Shown in pieces: positions 6,769-14,456 of a DNA stretch of 14,456 nucleotides. The notes beneath the pieces were generated by a model, which had not been told where the DNA came from, did not search any database, and saw only the letters and a list, made by a program, of their open reading frames with translations. Source of the stretch: Oscillospiraceae bacterium (GTDB lineage: Bacteria; Bacillota; Clostridia; Oscillospirales; Ruminococcaceae). The first letter of the stretch is position 1, and each line of letters opens with the position of its first letter. The stretch covers positions 1 to 14,456 of the forward strand of contig JAGAUG010000051.1 of the NCBI GenBank assembly GCA_017828935.1, written 5' to 3'. The position numbers and the translations under genes are program-made.

Positions 6769-7197
6769 CTAATTAAAAAATACATCATTTCCGCCGATTT
6801 CGTCTAATAAGTTGCCCATAATATCTACGTTGTACGGTGTTATTATATATGTACCATTAGCTACCCTTTTTATTTGACCTCCGTTAGCGTAAGCAACGCC
6901 ACTAAGAAAGTCTAAAAGTCTCCTGGAAATATCCCTGCTAGTATCTTCTAAATTTAATACAACAGTATGTTTGGAATTTAAATTATCAGCTATAGATCCT
7001 GCGTCTTCATATCTTTCAGGTTTAACTAAAATAACCTGCAACTGTGTTGTAGTATTAATATTTAAAACTTTATCAGTCTTATTCGAAGAAATAGACCGAT
7101 AATTAGTTACGTTTTCATTAGTAATTAAATCCATCTCTTCATCTGAGTCGTCCTCAGGTAACCCCATAATATTTTTTATTTTATCAACTAAACTCAT
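6769..7197 (-). CDS. sepF: Cell division protein SepF
   Basis: 142 residues, normal for SepF. An N-terminal amphipathic helix (M-S-L-V-D-K-I-K-N-I-M-G) targets the membrane; an acidic and polar linker (16-50) follows; the C-terminal SepF domain (about 52-137) contains Q-V-I-L-V-K-P-E-R-Y-E-D-A, H-T-V-V-L-N-L-E-D-T, R-R-L-L-D-F-L-S-G-V-A-Y-A and I-I-T-P-Y-N-V-D-I. SepF forms rings that align FtsZ filaments and tether them to the membrane. ATG 7197 has a strong A-A-A-G-G-A-G-G site nine bases upstream. Its partner divIVA is immediately downstream, 66 nt away; the HlyD-like gene is 53 nt upstream. Confidence 0.97.
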   Translation of the reverse strand: MSLVDKIKNIMGLPEDDSDEEMDLITNENVTNYRSISSNKTDKVLNINTTTQLQVILVKPERYEDAGSIADNLNSKHTVVLNLEDTSRDISRRLLDFLSGVAYANGGQIKRVANGTYIITPYNVDIMGNLLDEIGGNDVFFN

Positions 7198-7250
7198 TAT
7201 AAAACTCCTCCTTTAAATTGTTTGTTTTTTACTATTTAACTTAATTTTAA

Positions 7251-8516
7251 TCAATCAATAATCTTACCATCATAAAGCCCTTGACCACTCAAGATAACTT
7301 CATCGAAAGCTTGGAGATAATCGTTCTCTAGTGGTCTTAGTTTCGACAATACTTTTTGACTTGTTTCAAAAATAACATCTATTTTTTTAAATTTTATTTC
7401 TTTATCGTCTTTTATAAATACTCCTTTTTCGCCGTTAAGAAATCTTATAGCTTTCATATTAACAGCTAAACCACGGAAAGATTTTGTTGAAATATTAACT
7501 TTTTTCTTTCTTAAGTTTAAAATTTCTCTTGAAATATAATTGCTTTTTAAAATTACAAAACAGTCTTTATTATTATTATCTTCGTTAATATTTAAAACAA
7601 CAGCTGGAATTTTTTTTGAATTAGATATATCACAATCAATTTCAACTGAATTTCTATATTTTAAACTATCTATATTTTTTTTGTTAGTTTTTAATATTAC
7701 ATACCAATCAAATCCTGTGACTATCTTACCTATATAATAATTATTATCGATTTTTCTTGGCGAAGATTTAATAATCTTATAACAACTGTTATTATCTAAG
7801 TAATTATCTAATAAAAGAGATTTTTTTTCACTTTTATTTAAAATTCCTTTTTCGAAGCCGTCAAGTTGGCTATTAAAATAACCAGAAACAGGGGAAACAA
7901 TCGTCTGGAAAACACATCGTTTGTTACTGAAGGCTTCTTCTTGATTTTTTAAACTCTTAATTTTTTCATCTAAACCTTTTATTTGACCATAAACTAAATT
8001 TTTCTTTATCAAAGATATAAATAAATCGTGTTTTTCTTTTTTTAAATTATTTAAAGTTTTTTTGTTAGATAAATCTATAAAACTTCCTAAGTTATTAATA
8101 ATTTGATTATATAAAACTTCAGACGATAAACTTTTTCTGTTTTTAAGCAACTTGACTTCAGACAATAAGTCAAGCTCCTCTTGAATATTAGCCAGGTCAT
8201 AGATAGACTTAACGTCTTTGTTATTATCATAAATAACAGCAACAACCTGATTGGCTGCTACTTTTTCTCCATCTTTTACAAAATAACTTATAATTTTGTT
8301 GTCTAAATTATTTGGGACTCGGCGACGTCGCAGTTTTATTAAATTTTCTTCTCTAATGGCGAATATTTCTCCAGAGAAAGTATTTGTAACAAGAGACGAA
8401 AAAACAGTCTCTGTCTCATAGCGATTATTATAAAAAAAAGATATCAAATAATTATAACCAGTCGCCCCTAGCCAAAATAAAACTATAATAAAAAAAAACT
8501 TGCTAATATTTTTCAT
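7251..8516 (-). CDS. HlyD-like membrane adaptor protein
   Basis: 421 residues. One N-terminal membrane helix (about 5-28) is followed by an external region laid out like a HlyD/membrane-fusion adaptor: half of a biotinyl-lipoyl-like motif around 78-97 (Y-F-V-K-D-G-E-K-V-A-A-N-Q-V-V-A-V-I), a helical coiled-coil hairpin (about 103-200), the second half near 204-220 (Q-T-I-V-S-P-V-S-G-Y-F), then beta-rich domains to the end. Proteins of this type lie beside sepF in several Clostridia, so a role at the envelope near the division machinery is possible; no ABC transporter partner is adjacent. It begins 15 nt after hfq with only a weak ribosome site, suggesting coupling to hfq translation. A run of four arginines (63-66), all CGN codons, is odd for this gene. 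Confidence 0.7.
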   Translation of the reverse strand: MKNISKFFFIIVLFWLGATGYNYLISFFYNNRYETETVFSSLVTNTFSGEIFAIREENLIKLRRRRVPNNLDNKIISYFVKDGEKVAANQVVAVIYDNNKDVKSIYDLANIQEELDLLSEVKLLKNRKSLSSEVLYNQIINNLGSFIDLSNKKTLNNLKKEKHDLFISLIKKNLVYGQIKGLDEKIKSLKNQEEAFSNKRCVFQTIVSPVSGYFNSQLDGFEKGILNKSEKKSLLLDNYLDNNSCYKIIKSSPRKIDNNYYIGKIVTGFDWYVILKTNKKNIDSLKYRNSVEIDCDISNSKKIPAVVLNINEDNNNKDCFVILKSNYISREILNLRKKKVNISTKSFRGLAVNMKAIRFLNGEKGVFIKDDKEIKFKKIDVIFETSQKVLSKLRPLENDYLQAFDEVILSGQGLYDGKIID

Positions 8517-8531
8517 CTCTATATTACAAAA

Positions 8532-8759
8532 CTACTCTGAAATTTTTATAGCCTCAGAAGGGATTATAGTAGATACAGCGTGTTTGTATATCATATTTTG
8601 TTTGTTTTCAGATTCAAGAATTATTATAAAGTTATCAAAACCAATAATTTTTCCTCGCATCTGAAACCCATTTTCTAAATATACTTGAACGACTATTTTA
8701 TTTTTTTTTGTATAATTTAAAAAAAGATTTTGTAAATCCATCTCTTTAGTTTCTTCCAT
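8532..8759 (-). CDS. hfq: RNA chaperone Hfq
   Basis: 75 residues, the short Firmicute form without the long disordered tail of enterobacteria. The Sm1 segment runs from L-Q-N-L-F-L-N-Y (9-16) through V-Y-L-E-N-G-F-Q-M-R-G-K-I-I-G-F-D-N-F; Sm2 carries N-M-I-Y-K-H-A-V-S-T-I-I-P (55-67), with the Y-K-H-A signature (58-61) of the proximal RNA-binding face. It forms a hexameric ring that helps small RNAs pair with messages. ATG 8759 has A-G-G-A-G nine bases upstream. It follows miaA, the classic miaA-hfq pairing, but with an 80-nt gap, the largest in this run. Confidence 0.97.
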   Translation of the reverse strand: MEETKEMDLQNLFLNYTKKNKIVVQVYLENGFQMRGKIIGFDNFIIILESENKQNMIYKHAVSTIIPSEAIKISE

Positions 8760-8839
8760 GTAAAACCACTCCTAAATAAAAAACAATTAAACAATCCAAA
8801 CCATATATAACATTATAATATCTAGATAATTATATTTTA

Positions 8840-9820
8840 TCACGATAGATTAATTTTTTCTAGTAGTTTTAAACAAAAACTTATCAACTCTTCAAAATTC
8901 TCACATTCATCTATATTAATCCAATTAATTTTATTGTTTTTGCCAAACCAACTTATTTGTCTTTTGGCGTATTTCCTGGTATTATGTTTTATTTTTTGTA
9001 TGACATATTCTAGGCTTTCTTTTTTTTGAAAATATTCATAAAATTCTTTGTAGCCAATCGCTTGAATAGACGTGGTTTTAAGATTATTATTAAATAAAAG
9101 TCTTGCTTCGTTGATTAATCCAGAGTTTATCATATCGTCAACCCGGTTGTCAATTTTATTATATAACAATTTTCTGTCTTTATAATTAAGACCGATCCAA
9201 ATAGATTTATAAAAATCTTGATTTTTTTTAGTTTCTAAAAAAACTTGATCTAAAGTCTTTGAAGTTAAATAATTAATTTCAAGAGCTCGTATTAATCTTT
9301 TTTTATTATTTTTTTGAATTTTTAAAGCCGAATTTTTATCGAGTTTATAAAGCTTTTGTCTAATATATTCTTCTCCAAATTCGTCATATTCTTTTGACAA
9401 TTTTTTTCTTAAATCAAGATCTTGGGGAATTATATCTAGATTAATATTATTAACAACAGAGTCAACATAAAGACCGGTTCCACCCGTCAAAATTGCTAGC
9501 TTATTTCGCGATTTAATATCTAGTATTTTTTCTTTGGCGAGATTTACATATTCAGATAAATTAAAATCTTGGTCTTTATTAATAATATCAATTAAGTGAT
9601 AAGCGACGTTTCCAAGTTCGCTCTTGCTGGGTTTTGCCGTTCCAATGTTAAGTTCTTTATAAACTTGCATCGAATCGGCGTTAATTATTTCTCCGTCCAG
9701 TTTTTTAGCTAGTTCGATAGCAAGACGAGTCTTTCCTGTTGCTGTTGGCCCGACAATAGCTAATATATCTATTTTTTTTAGTTTATATTTTATTTTTTTG
9801 ATTTCTAGTATCTCTATCAT
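8840..9820 (-). CDS. miaA: tRNA dimethylallyltransferase MiaA
   Basis: 326 residues. It transfers a dimethylallyl group from DMAPP to N6 of A37 in tRNAs reading UNN codons, improving decoding accuracy. Visible: P-loop G-P-T-A-T-G-K-T (24-31), A-D-S-M-Q-V-Y (48-54), I-G-T-A-K-P-S (59-65), L-T-G-G-T-G-L-Y, K-R-L-I-R-A-L-E and, near the C-terminus, R-K-Y-A-K-R-Q-I-S-W-F (tRNA-binding end). The N-terminus is about 15 residues longer than usual before the P-loop strand, but ATG 9820 is the only ATG/GTG/TTG before the P-loop. No clear ribosome site precedes it; with only 17 nt from the pth stop, translation may be coupled. hfq follows. Confidence 0.96.
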   Translation of the reverse strand: MIEILEIKKIKYKLKKIDILAIVGPTATGKTRLAIELAKKLDGEIINADSMQVYKELNIGTAKPSKSELGNVAYHLIDIINKDQDFNLSEYVNLAKEKILDIKSRNKLAILTGGTGLYVDSVVNNINLDIIPQDLDLRKKLSKEYDEFGEEYIRQKLYKLDKNSALKIQKNNKKRLIRALEINYLTSKTLDQVFLETKKNQDFYKSIWIGLNYKDRKLLYNKIDNRVDDMINSGLINEARLLFNNNLKTTSIQAIGYKEFYEYFQKKESLEYVIQKIKHNTRKYAKRQISWFGKNNKINWINIDECENFEELISFCLKLLEKINLS

Positions 9821-9837
9821 ATATAACTATCTTAGCT

Positions 9838-10428
9838 TTATTTATTTTTTTGATTATATTTATTCATAGATATATTAAAACCGTTTTTTATAATAGACTC
9901 GAAACACTCGCAGGCGAGATTAACGCCCTTATTTAGATTTTCTAGCTCTGTTTCTTTGAATTTACTAAGAACCCAATCAGCCAAATTATATTCTTGACTA
10001 GGCTTTTTGGAAACGCCGACTTTGATTCTTATAAAATTATCTTGATTTAATAAACTAATAATATTTTTAATTCCGTTGTGACCTCCAGCTGAACCGTTTG
10101 TCTTAATTTTTATTTGACCTAAATCTAGCGTTATATCGTCGTAGATTATTATTATTTTTTCAGTTGGAATTTTATAAAAATTAGCAGCCAAAGAAACGGC
10201 TTCTCCGGATCGATTCATATAAGTTAAAGGCTTTAAAAATAATATATTTTTATTTAAAATATTATTTTTTGAAATAATCGAATTAAATTTTGTTTTACTA
10301 AATTTAAAATCAAAGTTAGAAGCTATTTTATCTAAGACAATAAAGCCCATATTGTGTCGAGTCAAATTATATTCGTCCCCAGCGTTACCAAGACCAACTA
10401 CTATGTAATCTAAACTTTTTTGAAACAT
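9838..10428 (-). CDS. pth: Peptidyl-tRNA hydrolase
   Basis: 196 residues, full length. It frees peptides from tRNAs dropped by stalled ribosomes. Active-site residues are in place: Asn15 in V-G-L-G-N, catalytic His25 in T-R-H-N-M-G, Asn72 in L-T-Y-M-N-R-S-G, Asp97 in Y-D-D-I-T-L-D-L-G, and Asn118 in G-G-H-N-G-I. ATG 10428 has GGAG 12 bases upstream. It lies 42 nt after prs. In Bacillus a ctc (ribosomal L25-type) gene sits between prs and pth; here it is absent. Confidence 0.97.
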   Translation of the reverse strand: MFQKSLDYIVVGLGNAGDEYNLTRHNMGFIVLDKIASNFDFKFSKTKFNSIISKNNILNKNILFLKPLTYMNRSGEAVSLAANFYKIPTEKIIIIYDDITLDLGQIKIKTNGSAGGHNGIKNIISLLNQDNFIRIKVGVSKKPSQEYNLADWVLSKFKETELENLNKGVNLACECFESIIKNGFNISMNKYNQKNK

Positions 10429-10470
10429 AAGTTTTTATATCTCCGAAATAATATTATAATATTATTAATA

Positions 10471-11436
10471 TTAATCAAATAAAATCGAAATTGGCTTATC
10501 TTCGTAGATTCTAGCGATCGCATTAGCGAAAGTCGAACCAACTGATAAAACTTTTATTTTATCGATTTGCTTTTCTTTAGGAAGCTCAATTGTATTTAAA
10601 ACAACCATCTGTTTGATATGACTGTTTTTGATTCTTTCAATTGCGTCGCCAGAAAAAACTGCGTGGCTAGCGCAAGCAAAAACTTCAGAAGCTCCACCGA
10701 CTTCAACTAGTGCGTTCGCAGCGTTACAAAGAGTCCCAGCGGTGTCTACCATATCGTCTACAATAATAGCTTTTTTGTTTTTGACGTCGCCGATAATATT
10801 CATCACTTCGCAAACGTTTGGTTTAGGTCTTCTTTTGTCGATTATCGCGAGCGAAGGGCTTCCAAATCTTTCGGCGAACTTTCTAGCGCGAGAAACAGAA
10901 CCCAAGTCCGGGGGAACTACAACTATATCTTCTTTGTTTTCGTGTTTGAATTTTTCAGAAAAATAAACAGCCAAAATCGGAGCGCCAAGTAAGTGATCAA
11001 CAGGCATATTAAAAAATCCTTGGATTTGTGGTGCGTGAAGATCCATTGTTAAAACTCGATCAGCGCCAGCGACGGTTATTAAGTCAGCAAGTAACTTGGC
11101 AGAAATCGGATCTCTTGATTTAGCTTTTCTGTCTTGACGTCCATAGCTAAAATACGGCATCACGGCCGTGATCCTCCCAGCAGAAGCCCTTTTAAAAGCG
11201 TCTATCATTATTAAGAGCTCCATAATATCGTCGTTAACTCGTTCTGAGCTAGATTGAACTACAAAAACGTCGGAGCCCCTAATAGATTCTTGTATCGAAA
11301 CGTTAATTTCGCCGTCAGAAAAAGTCGTCACTTCGCTCTTACCCAAATCTAGTCCCAAACAAGTTGATATTTCTTTAGCTAAGTTTTTACTAGCGTTACC
11401 TGAAAAAATTTTAATGTCTTTACCGTGAATATTCAT
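10471..11436 (-). CDS. prs: Ribose-phosphate pyrophosphokinase
   Basis: 321 residues, standard class I length. It makes PRPP from ribose 5-phosphate and ATP for nucleotide, His and Trp synthesis. Visible: F-S-G-N-A-S (11-16), F-S-D-G-E-I (39-44), Y-G-R-Q-D-R-K (98-104), the M-D-L-H-A-P-Q-I-Q-G-F-F segment (131-142), the flexible-loop lysine in I-D-K-R-R-P (Lys201), and the PRPP-binding loop V-D-D-M-V-D-T-A-G-T (226-235). ATG 11436 has A-G-G-A-G-A-T with a nine-base spacing, inside the 34-nt gap after glmU. It is more G+C-rich than its neighbours, as expected for a highly conserved, well-expressed gene. Confidence 0.98.
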   Translation of the reverse strand: MNIHGKDIKIFSGNASKNLAKEISTCLGLDLGKSEVTTFSDGEINVSIQESIRGSDVFVVQSSSERVNDDIMELLIMIDAFKRASAGRITAVMPYFSYGRQDRKAKSRDPISAKLLADLITVAGADRVLTMDLHAPQIQGFFNMPVDHLLGAPILAVYFSEKFKHENKEDIVVVPPDLGSVSRARKFAERFGSPSLAIIDKRRPKPNVCEVMNIIGDVKNKKAIIVDDMVDTAGTLCNAANALVEVGGASEVFACASHAVFSGDAIERIKNSHIKQMVVLNTIELPKEKQIDKIKVLSVGSTFANAIARIYEDKPISILFD

Positions 11437-11470
11437 AAATTATATCTCCTGATTTTTTTGAAATTTTAAT

Positions 11471-12874
11471 TTATTTTTTAAGCTTCCAGTTCGTCTTATT
11501 TATTTGTCTTGATCGAGCGATAGACATCGCACCGTCAGGAATATCATCAGTGATTGTAGATCCTGCAGCTGTGTATACGCCATCGCCTAGCTTAACCGGA
11601 GCTATCAAATTAGTATTACATCCAATAAAACAATCGTTGCCAATAATCGTTCGATGTTTTTCTAGGCCGTTGTAATTAACAGTAACACATCCACAACCAA
11701 AATTAACTTTTTGACCGACGTCGCTGTCGCCAATATAAGTCAAGTGAGCTACACTTGTATTTTGATCAATATTAGAATTTTTAATTTCAACGAAGTCGCC
11801 GATCTTAACTCCGGATTTTATATCACAATTAGGTCTAATATTAGAAAACGGTCCGATTTTAACGTTTTCGCCGATTTTAGAGTTGTCTATATAAGACGAC
11901 TTAATAATAGATCCAGACCCAATAGAGCTTTTAGAAATAAAAGAATTAGATGTTATGACACAGTTTTCTCCAATCTCGCAAAAATCTTTTAAAATAACTC
12001 CAGGGTAAATAACAGATCCAGCGCCAATTTTAACGCTTGGAGAAATCACAACTCCTTCGGTAGAGATAAACTCAATGCCGTTTTCGGCAAGATTTTTAAT
12101 AACTTCTAGCCGGGCGATCTCGTTCATCTTGAGGAGCTCAAACCTTGTATTAGCACCTAAAACAACTTTTTCGTCTTGACAATTATAAGCGCCTATTTTT
12201 TGATTTTCGGCTTTTAATATATCAACAGCGCTAGTTATATAATATTCGTTCTTGATATTATTATTATTTATTTTATCAAGAGCAATCAACAAAGCTTGTT
12301 TTTTAAAACACATCACACCGGAATTAATTTCAGAGATGAGTTTTTGATCTTGGTTACAATCAAGCTCTTCGACTATTTTTAAAATATTTTTAGAATTATT
12401 TGGATCTCTTAAAATTCGACCGTATCCAAACGGATTTTTAATTTCTGAAGACAAAATAGTTAAAGAATTATTTTCGCTTAGATGATAATCATAAAAATCT
12501 TTTAAAATATTTTCTGAAACTAGCGGGGCGTCGCCGAGCATAATCAAAATATTATCGTTTTTAGAATTTTTTATAAAATCAATCGCTTGTTTAACTGCAT
12601 GAGCGGTTCCAAGCCTTTGTTTTTGAGTTGCATAACAAAATTTATTATTTGTTGCCAAAACAATAAGATCTTTAGAGTCATTATCGTCAGGACAAACAAT
12701 ACAAATCTCTGAGTTGCTACATCCAAGCTTTTGAAGGCTTCTAGAAACCCAGCTGATCATTGGCTCAAAAAGAAGCTCACAAAGGACTTTTGAAGTTTTG
12801 GATTTCATTCTTTTTCCTTCTCCGGCGGCTAAGATAATAGCGCTAATATTTTTTTTATTAATAATATTTTTCAA
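11471..12874 (-). CDS. glmU: Bifunctional GlmU: GlcN-1-P acetyltransferase / GlcNAc-1-P uridyltransferase
   Basis: 467 residues from the chosen start. It makes UDP-GlcNAc for peptidoglycan from glucosamine-1-phosphate, acetyl-CoA and UTP. The N-terminal uridyltransferase domain (1 to about 225) has L-A-A-G-E-G-K-R-M (15-23), M-L-G-D-A-P-L-V, and N-S-G-V-M-C-F. The C-terminal left-handed beta-helix (about 245-450) has hexapeptide repeats, V-N-Y-N-G, G-C-N-T-N-L-I-A-P-V and A-A-G-S-T-I-T. Start: in-frame TTGs occur at 12898 and 12892, but GAAAGGG (12884-12890) sits nine bases before the TTG at 12874, which I prefer. It is the first gene of the minus-strand run, with a promoter at 12926-12954. 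Confidence 0.96.
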   Translation of the reverse strand: MKNIINKKNISAIILAAGEGKRMKSKTSKVLCELLFEPMISWVSRSLQKLGCSNSEICIVCPDDNDSKDLIVLATNNKFCYATQKQRLGTAHAVKQAIDFIKNSKNDNILIMLGDAPLVSENILKDFYDYHLSENNSLTILSSEIKNPFGYGRILRDPNNSKNILKIVEELDCNQDQKLISEINSGVMCFKKQALLIALDKINNNNIKNEYYITSAVDILKAENQKIGAYNCQDEKVVLGANTRFELLKMNEIARLEVIKNLAENGIEFISTEGVVISPSVKIGAGSVIYPGVILKDFCEIGENCVITSNSFISKSSIGSGSIIKSSYIDNSKIGENVKIGPFSNIRPNCDIKSGVKIGDFVEIKNSNIDQNTSVAHLTYIGDSDVGQKVNFGCGCVTVNYNGLEKHRTIIGNDCFIGCNTNLIAPVKLGDGVYTAAGSTITDDIPDGAMSIARSRQINKTNWKLKK

Positions 12875-12883
12875 AAATACACG

Positions 12884-12890
12884 CCCTTTC
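12884..12890 (-). promoter_or_regulatory. Ribosome binding site deciding the glmU start
   Basis: GAAAGGG on the minus strand, nine bases before TTG 12874. The upstream TTG candidates (12892, 12898) would place this site inside the gene, so the shorter form is favoured. Confidence 0.6.
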
Positions 12891-12925
12891 AAATTCAAAA
12901 AACAATTATATTTTTTGTTAATTAT

Positions 12926-12954
12926 ATTATATCATAAAATATTTATTTTGAAAA
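12926..12954 (-). promoter_or_regulatory. Promoter of the glmU-prs-pth run (extended -10)
   Basis: On the minus strand: TATAAT (12926-12931) with an upstream TG giving TGATATAAT, a 17-nt spacer, and TTTTCA (12949-12954, 4 of 6) as -35. It predicts a start near 12919 and a leader of about 45 nt. The -10 is identical to that of yitT over nine bases. Confidence 0.7.
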
Positions 12955-13024
12955 CACAAAAACAAAACTATAATAAAAATATTTAGAGTTTAGAAAGATA
13001 TTTGAGTAAGAGAATTTTAGTATA

Positions 13025-14456
13025 TTAATAATAATAATTATCTTCGATGTCTTCGCAAGTCATTATAACTTTACAGCGCTTTTTATAGCACGCTATAGCG
13101 TATTTATATATTTTTACTGGCTCGAATTCTAATAAAGCTTCGGTATAATTTAGTTTATTGATTTGATCTAGTGCTTTTTGACACTCGAGCTCTAAATTAT
13201 TATTATCAGAATATTTAACTTCGATAACTATTCCAACTCTGGTATCTTCGTGTATTAACATAATATCGCTGTAGCCGTCTCCGGACTCTTGATTAGACTT
13301 AACTATCCAATCTGTTCTAAAATTTAAAATTCCGAGTAAGACTCCGTGATAAAAATTTTCTTTCATAGATTTTTTTATATTTGTGTCTCGAATACTTATC
13401 ATCTCGCGAAGATATTTATCAAACATATCTTGAATTTTTTGTGTATCGCCGTCTAAAAACGCCTGACAAAAACTCGTATATCTCTCGACGTCAGTTTCGA
13501 TTCGATCACAAAACCAAGAATATATATGATCTTTAAAAATAGATCTTACTTCTTCGTTCGGGATCTTTAATCTAAAAGTTCTTGTTTGAAGTCCAGAGCC
13601 CGGTAAGCTATAATCTATTTGTTTGTTTTTATAGTCTTTCTCTTCTAAAGTTAAATACCCAGTAGTAAATAAAACACTCCAAAGATGATTTATAGATTTA
13701 TCGATTTCAGGGTAAGTTAACTCTTGAAGAACAGTTTTTTCTAGGCTCTTTCCCTCGATTAGTTGTTCTAGTTCCCATCGAGTTGTATTATCAGACTTAT
13801 TAAGTAATCTACGAACAATATTATTGCCACTCGTGTTAACCCAATAGTTTTGAGGATTCATATTAGGCTCAAACATCAAATCGTCAACATAATTAATAAC
13901 GTCCCAAGGGCAATAAACATCGATATTTCCGAATTTATAGCCGTTATACCAAGTTTTAGTTAAATTATATTTTTCTTCTAGATTATAATATTTTAATAAC
14001 TCTAGAACTTCTTGGTCAGTAAAACCGAAATATTCATCAAATCTAACACTCGTAATCGAGTGAATCTTTGGATTGTTAAGACCTGTAAAAATACTTTCTT
14101 TGGATATTCTTAGACACCCAGTTAAGACAGCCATTTGTAAACTATCATTAGTTTTGAGAGCTTGGTGTAAAATATTTCGAATCAAAACTACCATCTGGTC
14201 GTAATAATTATAATCAAAAGCTTTCGCGAGCGGAACGTCATATTCGTCAATTAAAATTATAGCTTTTTGGTTATAGTGCTTGTGAAGCATTTGAGATAAA
14301 AACCAAATACTTTGGTCTGTAATATTTTCGCAAACTAAAAGCTTTTGAATACTTTGTTTTTCGTGTGGTTCTAAAACATCACTTTTAATTAAGTAGCTAT
14401 GTCGACGGATCTCAGTACAAATAATTTCTTTTATGGCGTTTTTAGCGTGGTCGAAA
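13025..14456 (-). CDS. AAA-ATPase-like / PD-(D/E)XK nuclease family protein, N-terminus beyond window
   Basis: The frame is open to the right edge: 55 more codons precede the internal ATG at 14290 (beginning F-D-H-A-K-N-A-I-K-E), giving 476 visible residues. An ATG start at 14290 would cut into the ATPase fold. Visible: Walker B I-I-L-I-D-E-Y-D-V-P-L (about 65-75), then V-L-T-G-C-L-R-I-S-K-E-S and F-D-E-Y-F-G-F-T, typical of the AAA-ATPase-like family (PF09820); the P-loop must lie off the edge. The C-terminus carries a PD-(D/E)XK-type core (PDDEXK_9, old DUF1703): Asp (13265-13267) in G-Y-S-D-I-M-L and E-V-K (Glu 13220-13222, Lys 13214-13216) in I-V-I-E-V-K-Y. Such proteins are often multicopy in gut anaerobes and of unknown role; nuclease activity is inferred only. 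Not obviously part of the glmU unit, which has its own promoter. Confidence 0.88.
   Translation of the reverse strand, partial: FDHAKNAIKEIICTEIRRHSYLIKSDVLEPHEKQSIQKLLVCENITDQSIWFLSQMLHKHYNQKAIILIDEYDVPLAKAFDYNYYDQMVVLIRNILHQALKTNDSLQMAVLTGCLRISKESIFTGLNNPKIHSITSVRFDEYFGFTDQEVLELLKYYNLEEKYNLTKTWYNGYKFGNIDVYCPWDVINYVDDLMFEPNMNPQNYWVNTSGNNIVRRLLNKSDNTTRWELEQLIEGKSLEKTVLQELTYPEIDKSINHLWSVLFTTGYLTLEEKDYKNKQIDYSLPGSGLQTRTFRLKIPNEEVRSIFKDHIYSWFCDRIETDVERYTSFCQAFLDGDTQKIQDMFDKYLREMISIRDTNIKKSMKENFYHGVLLGILNFRTDWIVKSNQESGDGYSDIMLIHEDTRVGIVIEVKYSDNNNLELECQKALDQINKLNYTEALLEFEPVKIYKYAIACYKKRCKVIMTCEDIEDNYYY

Noticed and set aside
8760..8839. Separate hfq promoter in the 80-nt gap after miaA
   Set aside because: TATAAT-like boxes occur but without a TG extension or -35, which is expected by chance in this DNA.
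11159..11172. Perfect 14-bp palindrome with G+C-rich centre
   Set aside because: It falls within the highly conserved prs codons for I-T-A-V-M and is explained by coding constraint; no second copy noticed.
11711..11992. Plus-strand open frame of 93 codons
   Set aside because: It lies antisense inside the hexapeptide-repeat part of glmU and has no recognisable domain; a shadow of a conserved gene. The same holds for open frames at 455-637 (-), 6314-6586, 7540-7737, 10628-10966 and 12798-12986 (+).
12875..13024. Riboswitch, glmS-type ribozyme or leader structure before glmU
   Set aside because: The gap is short and fully A+T-rich; only a promoter and ribosome site are visible, with no stable stems. 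No clear terminator for the gene at 13025 is visible either.
1..14456. tRNA, rRNA, CRISPR array, insertion sequence or phage genes
   Set aside because: No cloverleaf, spaced direct repeats, transposase, integrase or terminal inverted repeats seen on reading both strands.

Overview
The window is very A+T-rich DNA (about a quarter G+C by eye) from what looks like a low-GC Firmicute, most likely a Clostridia-type anaerobe. Evidence: SepF and DivIVA (the Gram-positive divisome and pole proteins), a YitT protein, a glmU-prs-pth block, a miaA-hfq pair, frequent TTG starts, and a DUF5711-like protein. Genes use the standard bacterial code (TGA is a stop, Trp is TGG). Compact spacing and missing members of usually conserved clusters fit a somewhat reduced, possibly host-associated genome; that is inference.

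Layout. Plus strand, 1-3779: a 5'-truncated membrane-anchored DUF5711-like propeller protein, a small protein resembling CBM9-type beta-sandwich domains, an AI-2E/PerM-family membrane protein whose start overlaps the preceding stop, then an orphan amino-acid-binding lipoprotein. Two back-to-back hairpins (3789-3862) separate this from everything downstream, which is on the minus strand. Read in their own direction, the minus-strand genes are: the C-terminal part of an AAA-ATPase-like/PD-(D/E)XK protein that runs off the right edge; glmU-prs-pth-miaA-hfq-(HlyD-like adaptor)-sepF-divIVA as one closely spaced run; then yitT and a lactate/malate dehydrogenase.

How it works together. The long minus-strand run mixes cell-wall precursor synthesis (GlmU), PRPP supply (Prs), translation upkeep (Pth, MiaA), RNA chaperoning (Hfq), a membrane adaptor and division/pole proteins (SepF, DivIVA). 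It has a promoter before glmU and probably another before divIVA; yitT has its own promoter. All three candidates have an extended -10 box (TGnTATAAT).

Most of the window is housekeeping and I see no clear new defence or mobile system. The best second looks are: the LDH-family enzyme carries Arg at the classical specificity position 102, where lactate dehydrogenases have Gln, predicting malate dehydrogenase activity; a 14-bp GC-rich hairpin sits inside the coding sequence of the small plus-strand gene; and a 97-nt inverted-repeat element lies between divIVA and yitT.
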